A stretch of DNA of 18,407 nucleotides from DATILI01 sp035476635 (GTDB taxonomy: Bacteria; Pseudomonadota; Gammaproteobacteria; Burkholderiales; Burkholderiaceae_C). Position numbers and translations under genes: made by a program. Positions 8,164 through 13,905 of this stretch are shown here, piece by piece (position 1 is the stretch's first letter; each line of letters starts with the position of its first letter). The notes beneath the pieces were generated by a model. It was not told the origin of the DNA. It saw only the letters and a program-made list of their open reading frames with translations, and ran no database searches. The stretch lies in the NCBI GenBank assembly GCA_035476635.1, contig DATILI010000222.1, positions 1-18,407 on the forward strand, in the 5' to 3' direction.

Positions 8164-9036
8164 TCAGGCCACGGCGCGTTGCGGCTGCCTGCGCAGTACC
8201 AGCAAGCCGAACAGCGTGGCCGTGATGTACATGCTCACCGAATAGATGGCAGCCGGCAGCGCGATCTGGAAACTGCCCAGCACGTTGGCGGCCACGAAGA
8301 TGGCGAGCGTGGAGTTGTGGATGCCGATCTCGTAGCTGATGGCGGTGGCCATCGGTTTGTCCAGACCCGCCGCGCGGCTCACGTAGAAGCCCGCGAGCAG
8401 GCTCAGCAGATTGAAGCCCACGACCGCCGGCCCGATCTGCGCAAACGAATTGGAAAGCGCGGTCCATTCCTTGGCAATGGCGATGACCGCGATCAGCGCC
8501 AGCACCACGGCGCTGAAGATCTTCATCGGTTTTTCCATCTTTGCCGCGAACGAAGGGCGCCTGGCCGCGACCCACATGCCCAGCAACACCGGGATCAGCA
8601 CGATGGCGATGACCTCCATCAGCTTGGCCGTCTGCACGGGCACGACCTGGCCGGTCTTGGCAAACGCCGCGATCGCGAGGTTGGCGATCAAGGGCAGGCT
8701 TACGATGGAAAGCAGCGTGTTGATCGCGGTCAGCGAGATGTTCATGGCGACGTTGCCGCCGAACAGGTGCGAGAACAGGTTGGCCGAGACTCCGCCCGGC
8801 GATGCCGCCAGCAGCATCAGGCCGACGGCGAACAGCGGCGGCAACTGGAAGGCGACCGCAATCGCGTAGCAGGCCAGGGGCAGTGCCACGGCCTGCAGCA
8901 GCAAGGCGATCAGCACGGCCTTGGGTTGTTGCAGCAGGCGCCGAAAGTCCCCGGGCGTAAGCGACAGCCCCAGGCCGAACATGATCAGCGCGAGAGCACC
9001 CAGCAGGAACTGGGTGACGACAACAGTTGCGTCCAT
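8164..9036 (-). CDS. Bile acid:sodium symporter (BASS) family transporter
   Basis: A 290-residue integral membrane protein with about nine hydrophobic segments. Family features are FGLGLSLTPGDFRRLL near the start (residues 20-35), SPGGVSAN at 79-86 and YEIGIHNSTLA at 235-245, the two re-entrant/crossing regions that hold the Na+ sites in bacterial ASBT structures. Such proteins import organic anions (pantoate, pyruvate-type acids, bile acids), usually with sodium. AAGGA sits about 10 nt before the ATG. It is the third gene of the HD-aldolase-transporter operon, 22 bp after the aldolase-family gene, so it probably imports or exports the substrate of those enzymes. The substrate cannot be read from the sequence. 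It converges on alaS with a 14-bp gap and no evident terminator. Confidence 0.9.
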   Translation of the reverse strand: MDATVVVTQFLLGALALIMFGLGLSLTPGDFRRLLQQPKAVLIALLLQAVALPLACYAIAVAFQLPPLFAVGLMLLAASPGGVSANLFSHLFGGNVAMNISLTAINTLLSIVSLPLIANLAIAAFAKTGQVVPVQTAKLMEVIAIVLIPVLLGMWVAARRPSFAAKMEKPMKIFSAVVLALIAVIAIAKEWTALSNSFAQIGPAVVGFNLLSLLAGFYVSRAAGLDKPMATAISYEIGIHNSTLAIFVAANVLGSFQIALPAAIYSVSMYITATLFGLLVLRRQPQRAVA

Positions 9037-9058
9037 AAGGCAGCGGTTCCTTGGGGCT

Positions 9059-9835
9059 TCAGTCTTTGTACGACGGGTCGGCGCGGTCCAGCTTGCGGAT
9101 CAGCGACGGCCAGACGAAGGCGCCACCCAGGCCGCCGGTCTGCACCTTCATCGCCTGCGCCACGCCCTTGACGATCAGCGGGTTGACCTCGGTGAGCTCG
9201 CCGCCGGCTTGCGCGTCGAGCTGGATGCGGCAGGTGTTCTCGAAGGTGTACATCGAGAGGAATGCGTCGGCAATGGTCTTGCCGCAGGTCAGCAGGCCAT
9301 GGTTGCGCAGGACCAGGTAGTTGGCGGTTCCCAGGTCGGCCTGCAGGCGCGGCTTCTCGTCGTCGCGGAACGCCACGCCTTCGTAGGCGTGGTAGGCCAG
9401 TGAAGACAGTACAAAGGTGGACTGCTGGCTGATCGGCAGGATGCCGGCCTTTTGCGCGCTCACCGCCACGCCGGCGCGCGTGTGGGTGTGCAGCACGCAG
9501 CCGACGTCTTCACGTGCCTCGTGCACCGCGCTGTGGATCACGAAGCCGGCGGGGTTGACGGGGTAGGGCGACTCCAGCAACTTGTTGCATTGCATGTCGA
9601 CCTTGACCAGGCTGGACGCGGTGATCTCGTCGAACATCAGGCCGTAGGGGTTGATCAGGAATTGATGGTCGGCGCCGGACACGGACGCCGGCAGCTTGGC
9701 GCTGATGTGGGTGAAGACCAGGTCGCTCCAGCCATACAGCGCAACCAATCGGTAGCAGGCGGCAAGGTCGACGCGCAACTGCCATTCTTCGGCGGAAACG
9801 AGCTGGCGGATTTCGGGGGCGGATGTGGCGTTCAT
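9059..9835 (-). CDS. Class II aldolase/adducin family protein
   Basis: A 258-residue cytoplasmic metalloenzyme-like protein. The zinc triad is H116 and H118 in LHTHTRAG and H179 in LRNHGLL; the 61-residue spacing between the second and third His equals that of L-fuculose-phosphate aldolase (H94 to H155). NPYGLMFDEITASSLVKVD (about 62-80) is the usual family substrate-loop motif. By alignment to FucA, the catalytic Glu (E73) position is occupied by G97 in VNPAGFVIH, so classical aldolase chemistry by that route is doubtful. A strong AAGGAG precedes the ATG, and the gene starts 10 bp after the HD-protein gene. The family includes sugar-phosphate aldolases, dehydratases, decarboxylases and non-catalytic adducin-like proteins; the reaction here is unknown, probably on a product of the HD protein or on imported substrate. 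Confidence 0.88.
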   Translation of the reverse strand: MNATSAPEIRQLVSAEEWQLRVDLAACYRLVALYGWSDLVFTHISAKLPASVSGADHQFLINPYGLMFDEITASSLVKVDMQCNKLLESPYPVNPAGFVIHSAVHEAREDVGCVLHTHTRAGVAVSAQKAGILPISQQSTFVLSSLAYHAYEGVAFRDDEKPRLQADLGTANYLVLRNHGLLTCGKTIADAFLSMYTFENTCRIQLDAQAGGELTEVNPLIVKGVAQAMKVQTGGLGGAFVWPSLIRKLDRADPSYKD

Positions 9836-9845
9836 GAAGGTCTCC

Positions 9846-10433
9846 TTAATTCACTTGGGGGGCAACGGCGGCCTTGTAGATGGTATTGCGCGGCTGTGCG
9901 AACAGCCGGCGCACCATGGGTTCGAACTCGGCCAGCGGCAGCGTCGGGGCTTTCGCGTCGAAGGCGGGGTTGTCGTAGAGCGCACAGAACTCGGCCGTGC
10001 GCTCGAAGTGGGGATGGCCGCGGGAGCTTTCGCGCATGTCGCGGTCCATGCCGATGTGGTGAAAGAAATAGTAGCCCTGGAAGATGCCATGGTTCTGGAC
10101 CATCCACAAATTGGCCTCGCTCACGAAGGGCTTCAGGATGGCCGCGGCGATGTCCGGATGGTTGAACGTGCCCAGCGTGTCGCCGATGTCATGCAGCAGC
10201 GCGCAAACCACGTATTCCTCGTCGCGTCCATTGTGCAAGGCGCGGGTCGCGGTCTGCAGCGAATGCGTGTAGCGGTCCACCGGGAAACCGCCATAGTCGC
10301 CTTCAAGCAGCTTCAGGTGCACCAGCACGCGCTCGGGCAAGCCCTTGGCGAACTGCATGAACTCGGCGCCTATCAGTTGCCAGTCTTGCTGGGTGCTGTC
10401 TTGCATGCGGGTGAATTGGGCGCGGGTGTTCAT
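9846..10433 (-). CDS. HD-domain protein, PhnZ/MIOX-like putative diiron enzyme
   Basis: A 195-residue soluble protein with a compact HD fold. Candidate metal ligands in order are H57 (YTHSLQ), H81-D82 (LLHDIGD), H92 (NHPDIA), H115 (VQNHG) and D154 or D159 (YDNPAFD). The 24-residue H57-to-HD spacing equals that of the mixed-valent diiron oxygenase PhnZ (H34 to H58), and the His-rich set resembles the HD oxygenases PhnZ and myo-inositol oxygenase more than a minimal single-metal phosphohydrolase; later spacings differ. I start at 10433 (MNTRAQFTRM), with GGAGG 5 nt upstream, because the longer frame to 10565 reads through an interspersed repeat. It is the first gene of an operon with an aldolase-family protein and a BASS transporter, which fits catabolism of a small organic acid. 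An ordinary HD phosphohydrolase is the alternative. Confidence 0.8.
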   Translation of the reverse strand: MNTRAQFTRMQDSTQQDWQLIGAEFMQFAKGLPERVLVHLKLLEGDYGGFPVDRYTHSLQTATRALHNGRDEEYVVCALLHDIGDTLGTFNHPDIAAAILKPFVSEANLWMVQNHGIFQGYYFFHHIGMDRDMRESSRGHPHFERTAEFCALYDNPAFDAKAPTLPLAEFEPMVRRLFAQPRNTIYKAAVAPQVN

Positions 10434-10513
10434 GTGCCCTCCCGACGAGCCGCCTCTAGGGAGGCAGCGGCCCCCTCGGGGGGCAGCGAACGAATGTGAG
10501 CGTGGGGGTCCAT
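10430..10513 (-). CDS. Possible 27-residue leader ORF, overlapping the HD-gene start
   Basis: An ATG at 10513 has AGGAG 5 nt upstream, the best ribosome site in this leader. It opens 27 codons (start MDPHAHIRSLPPEG) and ends in a TGA that overlaps the ATG of the HD gene as ATGA. The coding sequence coincides almost exactly with an interspersed GC-rich repeat. Either the repeat inserted just downstream of the original ribosome site and created a coupled leader, or the overlap is chance. No family is recognised; a conserved peptide function is unlikely, but translational coupling is plausible. Confidence 0.4.
   Translation of the reverse strand: MDPHAHIRSLPPEGAAASLEAARREGT
10454..10513 (-). 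repeat. Interspersed GC-rich hairpin repeat, copy A
   Basis: Read leftward, this segment carries CCCCCACG, TTCGT and CTGCCCCCCGAGGGGGCCGC in the same order as the copy at 13820-13900. The arms GGACCCCC and GGGGGCC can pair, and a second small hairpin (GCCTC-CCTA-GAGGC) follows. I associate such elements with Comamonadaceae intergenic regions from memory. It sits in the 5' leader of the HD operon and supplies a tempting but probably false N-terminal extension for the HD protein. Confidence 0.6.
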
Positions 10514-10539
10514 TGAGTCTCCTGAGGGTCGTTGGGGCC

Positions 10540-10545
10540 ACTGTA
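10540..10545 (-). promoter_or_regulatory. Candidate -10 box for the HD-aldolase-transporter operon
   Basis: TACAGT read leftward matches TATAAT at 4 of 6 positions. A start site about 7 nt beyond it (near 10533) would put the centre of the TGTCA-N6-TGACA dyad at -41.5, the class II activator position. There is no good -35 box, as expected for an activator-dependent promoter. Confidence 0.4.
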
Positions 10546-10554
10546 GAAGCGTGC

Positions 10555-10584
10555 TTGACTCCCAACTGTCAGAAATTTGACAAT
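10555..10584 (+). promoter_or_regulatory. Candidate promoter of the Crp/Fnr regulator gene
   Basis: TTGACT (10555-10560, 5/6) and GACAAT (10579-10584, 4/6) are separated by 18 nt. The TGTCA-N6-TGACA dyad lies across the spacer and -10 box, which would suit autorepression. The -10 box is only moderate. Confidence 0.4.
10567..10582. promoter_or_regulatory. Crp/Fnr-type operator TGTCA-N6-TGACA
   Basis: A perfect 5-bp inverted repeat with a 6-nt AT-rich spacer (GAAATT), the same geometry as the E. coli CRP site TGTGA-N6-TCACA but with C in place of G at the fourth position. It lies 30 bp upstream of the divergent Crp/Fnr-family regulator gene and is almost certainly its site. Confidence 0.7.
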
Positions 10585-10611
10585 TCAGGGCATACCCTGC
10601 CTTCCTGATCC

Positions 10612-11313
10612 ATGCAGCCCACGCCCGAATTACTCGCCGCCCTGGCGGTCAACCCCTGGTTTGCCGGCCTGCCGGCGCCTGAGCGCGCGGCCCTGCTCGC
10701 CGCATCGGAGCAAATCAGCCTGGCCAAGGGTGCAATGCTGTTTCGCCAGGGCGATGCCGTGCCCGGGCCGGGCGGTGGCTTCTTCGGCCTGCTTCAAGGC
10801 GAAATCAAGATATCCACCCTGCGCCCCGATGGCAAGGAGGCGATCCTGGTCGTGCTCGAGCCTGGCAACTGGTTCGGCGAAATCGTGGTGCCCGGCGAGA
10901 CCCATCGTATCCACGACGCCACGGCCATGGGTCCGGCCAGAATCCTGGTGGTGCAGCAGGAGGCCTTCATGGCCCTGATGCAGCGCCTGGCCTTCGCCCA
11001 GGCCATGGCCGCATTGCTGGTGGGGCGCGTGCGCGCGCTCTACGGCCTGCTGGAAGATGCCACGCTGCGCAGCCTGCGCGCAAGAGTCGCGCGCAGGCTG
11101 CTCTTCCTGGCGCGTGGCGACGCCACCCAGGCTCCAATAAGCCGGCGCGAACTCGCGTTGTCGCAAGAGGCCCTGGCCATGATGCTGGGCGTCTCGCGCC
11201 AGACTTTGTCGCGCGAGCTCAAGGCGCTGGTCGCGCAGGGCGCCATTTCGCTGGGCTACGGACGCATCGCAATTGCCTCGCTGGCGCGGCTGCAGGCGCT
11301 GGCGGCTGGGTGA
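10612..11313 (+). CDS. Crp/Fnr-family transcriptional regulator
   Basis: A 233-residue regulator. The N-terminal cyclic-nucleotide-binding-like beta barrel (about 15-125) has LFRQGD, LLQGEIKI and NWFGEIVVPGETHRIHDATA in place of a CRP phosphate cassette. A dimerisation helix spans about 126-160, and the C-terminal HTH about 176-225 has recognition helix SRQTLSRELK (195-204). The protein contains no cysteine, so an FNR-type Fe-S cluster is excluded, and the cassette lacks the R-S/T-A pattern of true cAMP binders. The ligand is therefore unknown. Relative to CRP (SRETVGRILK) the specificity Glu is Gln197, which fits a changed half-site. It is divergent from the HD-aldolase-BASS operon, with a perfect dyad between them; it is probably the activator of that operon. 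ATG at 10612, weak ribosome site. Confidence 0.9.
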   Translation: MQPTPELLAALAVNPWFAGLPAPERAALLAASEQISLAKGAMLFRQGDAVPGPGGGFFGLLQGEIKISTLRPDGKEAILVVLEPGNWFGEIVVPGETHRIHDATAMGPARILVVQQEAFMALMQRLAFAQAMAALLVGRVRALYGLLEDATLRSLRARVARRLLFLARGDATQAPISRRELALSQEALAMMLGVSRQTLSRELKALVAQGAISLGYGRIAIASLARLQALAAG

Positions 11314-11346
11314 GGCCGGCGGTGGCGACGCTGGGACGCAACGGGC

Positions 11347-11376
11347 TTGCCGCAGTGCGATGCCCGATCGCATAAT
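11347..11376 (+). promoter_or_regulatory. Candidate sigma-70 promoter for the binding-protein/diguanylate cyclase pair
   Basis: TTGCCG (11347-11352) and CATAAT (11371-11376, 5/6) are 18 nt apart, predicting a start near 11383 and a leader of about 90 nt. The 17-bp dyad TGCGAT-N5-ATCGCA (11356-11372) fills the spacer and touches the -10 box, a position suited to a repressor. Confidence 0.5.
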
Positions 11377-11400
11377 CGGTACACCAATAAGGATCGTGAC

Positions 11401-11425
11401 AAAAAAGGCAGGCTGACCGCCTGCC
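11401..11425 (-). terminator. Intrinsic terminator facing leftward in the leader of the binding-protein gene
   Basis: Read leftward, GGCAGGC-GGTCA-GCCTGCC (perfect 7-bp stem, 5-nt loop) is followed directly by six T residues, a textbook intrinsic terminator. No leftward gene lies just upstream of it, the nearest being trmB more than 2.4 kb away. It may stop antisense transcription or end an unrecognised leftward RNA. In the rightward transcript it would form a leader hairpin without a U tract. Confidence 0.65.
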
Positions 11426-11472
11426 GAGCGCCGAACCGGGGAGTGCGGTTTGGCAAAAAGATTTGGGAAAGC

Positions 11473-12561
11473 ATGATCCGCATTTTTGTTGTCGTTGCCA
11501 GCCTGCTGCTTGCCGCGCCTGCCTGGGCTCTTGCGGTGGCGTTCATCAATCCGGGCAAATCGGACGAGGCCTACTGGGTGGCTGCGGCGCGCGCCATGCA
11601 GGTCGCGGCCGCCAGCCTGGACGTTCAGCTGGAGGTGCATTTTGCCGAGCGCGAGCACCCGCGCGTCTTCGCCATCGCGCGTGAAATCCTGGCGCGGCCC
11701 AAGGGCAAGCAGCCCGACTACGTGGTGTTCTCCAACGACTACGCCACTGGCCCGGAACTGTTGCGGCTGTTCGACGGCTCGGGCATCAAATGCTTCATGG
11801 CCTACAGCAGCCCGGTGTCCGCCGAGCGTGCGCAGACCGGTGAGCCGCGCCAGCGCTACAAGGGCTGGATCGGTTCGCTGGAGCCGCGTGCCGAGGATGC
11901 TGGCTACCTCACTGCCAAGGCGCTGATCGAGCGCGGGCGCCAGGCTAAGGCGCGAGGGCCCGATGGCAAGCTGCATCTGCTGGCGATTGCCGGCGACCGT
12001 TCGACGACCAGCTCGATCCGCCGCAACGCCGGCATGCGCCGGGCCGTGGAAGAAGCGGGCGATGTCGTGCTCGACCAGGAGGTCTATGCGAACTGGACGC
12101 GCGAAAAAGCCGCCGAGCAAAGCGAGTGGCTGTTCGAGCGCCACCCCGCCGCGCGTCTGGTGTGGGCCGGCAATGATCTGATGGCCTTCGGCGCCATGCA
12201 AAGCCTGGAAAAACGCGGCGGCAAGCCCGGGCAGACGATGTGGTTCAGCGGCATCAACACATCGCGCGAAGCCATGGACGCGATCAAGTCGGGGCGCCTG
12301 AGCGCGTTGGCCGGCGGCCATTTCATTGCCGGCGCCTGGAGCCTGGTGATGATCTACGACTACCACCACGGCCGCGACTTCGCCGATGAAGGGCTGGAGC
12401 TGGACCGCTCGATGTTTACGCTATTCGATGCGGCCTCTGCCGACGTTTTCCTGGCCCGCTTCGGCGAGCGCTATGACAGCCTGGATTTTCGCAGCTACAG
12501 CAAGGTGCTCAATCCGCGCTTGCGGCGCTATGAGTTCGGCTTTGCCCAGTTGCTGCGGTGA
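11473..12561 (+). CDS. Orphan periplasmic type I substrate-binding protein (RbsB/LuxP-like fold)
   Basis: A 362-residue exported protein. Residues 1-19 are a signal peptide (MIRIFVVVASLLLAAPAWA|L) without a lipobox. The mature part is a two-lobe Peripla_BP_4/sugar-binding type protein: AVAFINPGKSDEAYW opens lobe 1, and AIAGDRSTTSSIRRNAGMRRAVEEAG (about 171-196) and VWAGNDLMAFGAMQSLEKRG (230-249) belong to lobe 2, with N234-D235 where sugar binders use Asp. The ATG at 11473 has GGGAA just upstream; the longer frame would lack a signal peptide. No ABC permease or ATPase gene adjoins it. Instead a periplasmic-sensor diguanylate cyclase gene follows 16 bp later, so a ligand-sensing role (as LuxP for LuxQ or NspS for MbaA) is more likely than transport. 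The ligand is unknown. Confidence 0.85.
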   Translation: MIRIFVVVASLLLAAPAWALAVAFINPGKSDEAYWVAAARAMQVAAASLDVQLEVHFAEREHPRVFAIAREILARPKGKQPDYVVFSNDYATGPELLRLFDGSGIKCFMAYSSPVSAERAQTGEPRQRYKGWIGSLEPRAEDAGYLTAKALIERGRQAKARGPDGKLHLLAIAGDRSTTSSIRRNAGMRRAVEEAGDVVLDQEVYANWTREKAAEQSEWLFERHPAARLVWAGNDLMAFGAMQSLEKRGGKPGQTMWFSGINTSREAMDAIKSGRLSALAGGHFIAGAWSLVMIYDYHHGRDFADEGLELDRSMFTLFDAASADVFLARFGERYDSLDFRSYSKVLNPRLRRYEFGFAQLLR

Positions 12562-12577
12562 CGCAGCCTGACCGACG

Positions 12578-13813
12578 ATGCCGACCCTTCCATTCCGCCC
12601 GCTTGCGAGCGTCCTGATTCAGCGTACCGTCGTGCTGGGCGTGCTGTGCATGCTGGTCGTTCTCTCGGTGCAGGCGGTGGTGAGATTCCATGAGCAGCAC
12701 GAGCGCTTTGCGCAACTGGTCAACGATATCGCCCAGACCAGCGTGCCCTTGCTTTCCGTGAGTCTCTGGGATATCGAGCCCAAGGCCATACAGTTGCAGG
12801 TGGATCTGTTGGCGCAGCGTCCCGAGATCGGCTACGTGCGTTTGATTGCGGGGACCGGGCAGCGCTTCGCGGCCGGCCAGGCACGCCTGGGCGACGCGCC
12901 GGTCACGCGGCAGCTTCAGATTCCCTATCCGCACGGCACGGGTGAAATAGGCAAGCTTGAAATCATCGGCAACTCCGATTTCTTCTATCGCACCGTGCTT
13001 GCCGACACCTGGACCCTGCTGCTGGGCTACGGCGCCTTCACGCTGCTGGTCTGCGCGCTGATTGCGTTCATGCTGCGCCGCGAGCTGCAAACGCCGCTGG
13101 AGCGCATCGCGCGCTTTGCGGCCGAGTTGAAGCCGCAGCAGCTCATGACGCCGCTGGAGTTGAATCGGCCAAGCCGTGCGCAGCTGGACGAGATCGATTT
13201 GGTGGCAGACGGTTTTCGCAAGCTGCAGGGCGGCTTGCAGGACCACATCGCCAACCTCGACCGCCTGGTGGCCGAGCGCACCAGTCAGCTGGAACTGGTG
13301 ATGGACGAATTGCGCCAGTTGACGCTGACCGACACGCTGACCGGCTGCTTCAACCGCCGCGCGATCGAGGCCCGGCTGCCCTCCGAAGTCGAGCGTGCGC
13401 AACGCTACAACCGGCCGCTTTCGGTGGTGTTCACCGACCTGGACTACTTCAAGAACATCAACGACCGCCATGGCCATCCCGCCGGCGATGCGGTGCTGCG
13501 CACCATCGCACAGCTCTACCAAAGCGAAATGCGTTCCAGCGTGGACTGGATCGCCCGCTACGGCGGCGAGGAGTTTCTCATTGTGCTGCCGGAGACGGAC
13601 CTGCAGGCGGCGCGGGTGATTGCCGAGCGCCTGCGCCTGCTGACGCAGGCGGCGCTGGTGCACGGCGAGGGTCAGGACATTCGCCTGACTGCAAGCTTTG
13701 GCGTGGCGCAGTGCCATGCAAACGAAAACAGCATGGGCCTGCTGGCGCGCGCCGACGCGATGCTCTACGCGGCCAAGGCCCAGGGGCGAAACCGCGTACT
13801 GGCGTTGGTTTGA
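12578..13813 (+). CDS. Membrane-bound diguanylate cyclase with periplasmic sensor domain
   Basis: A 411-residue inner-membrane protein. TM1 is at about 14-35, a periplasmic region of about 107 residues (37-143) contains SLWDIEPKAIQLQ and PEIGYVRLI, TM2 is at about 144-166, then a HAMP-like/coiled-coil linker (about 167-250) and a GGDEF domain to the end. The catalytic motif is GGEEF at 329-333; FTDLDYFKNINDRHGHPAGD (285-304) carries the metal-binding Asp and nucleotide-binding residues, so it should make c-di-GMP from two GTP. The allosteric I-site RxxD expected at 320-323 is SSVD, so product inhibition through that site is probably lost. Start ATG 16 bp after the binding-protein gene implies co-transcription and a functional pair. 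The T-rich terminator of the convergent trmB operon abuts its stop codon. Confidence 0.93.
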   Translation: MPTLPFRPLASVLIQRTVVLGVLCMLVVLSVQAVVRFHEQHERFAQLVNDIAQTSVPLLSVSLWDIEPKAIQLQVDLLAQRPEIGYVRLIAGTGQRFAAGQARLGDAPVTRQLQIPYPHGTGEIGKLEIIGNSDFFYRTVLADTWTLLLGYGAFTLLVCALIAFMLRRELQTPLERIARFAAELKPQQLMTPLELNRPSRAQLDEIDLVADGFRKLQGGLQDHIANLDRLVAERTSQLELVMDELRQLTLTDTLTGCFNRRAIEARLPSEVERAQRYNRPLSVVFTDLDYFKNINDRHGHPAGDAVLRTIAQLYQSEMRSSVDWIARYGGEEFLIVLPETDLQAARVIAERLRLLTQAALVHGEGQDIRLTASFGVAQCHANENSMGLLARADAMLYAAKAQGRNRVLALV

Positions 13814-13872
13814 AAAAAATATGGCCCCCACGGTCGCTCACTTCGTGTAGCTCCCTGCCCCCCAAGGGGGCC
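13813..13872 (-). terminator. Probable terminator of the trmB operon, formed by the repeat
   Basis: Read leftward, GGCCCCC (13872-13866) can pair with GGGGGCC (13829-13823), which is followed immediately by ATATTTTTTT. The enclosed 36 nt include a small CAC-GAA-GTG hairpin. The T-run begins at the last base of the diguanylate cyclase stop codon, so the convergent genes share this compact signal. The long loop makes it less certain than a simple intrinsic terminator. Confidence 0.45.
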
Positions 13873-13900
13873 GCGTTTCGCCTTGGGGCGGCCCGGCGGC
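13820..13900 (+). repeat. Interspersed GC-rich hairpin repeat, copy B
   Basis: The element contains CCCCCACG, a TTCGT segment and CTGCCCCCCAAGGGGGCCGC in the same order as the inverted copy at 10454-10513. It also has CCCCAAGG and CCTTGGGG arms that can form an alternative hairpin. It fills the gap between the convergent diguanylate cyclase and trmB genes. Confidence 0.6.
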
Positions 13901-13905
13901 GAAAC

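Noticed and set aside
7025..8575. 516-codon leftward open frame spanning alaS and the BASS gene
   Set aside because: It overlaps alaS antisense and the transporter in another frame; it is a composition artefact.
10434..10565. N-terminal extension of the HD protein to 10565
   Set aside because: The added residues translate the interspersed repeat in frame; the ATG at 10433 has its own GGAGG and gives the compact domain.
10630..12369. 579-codon leftward open frame across the Crp/Fnr and binding-protein genes
   Set aside because: It is antisense to two well-supported genes; the translation is Gln/Arg/His-rich and not protein-like. The intrinsic terminator inside it also argues against expression.
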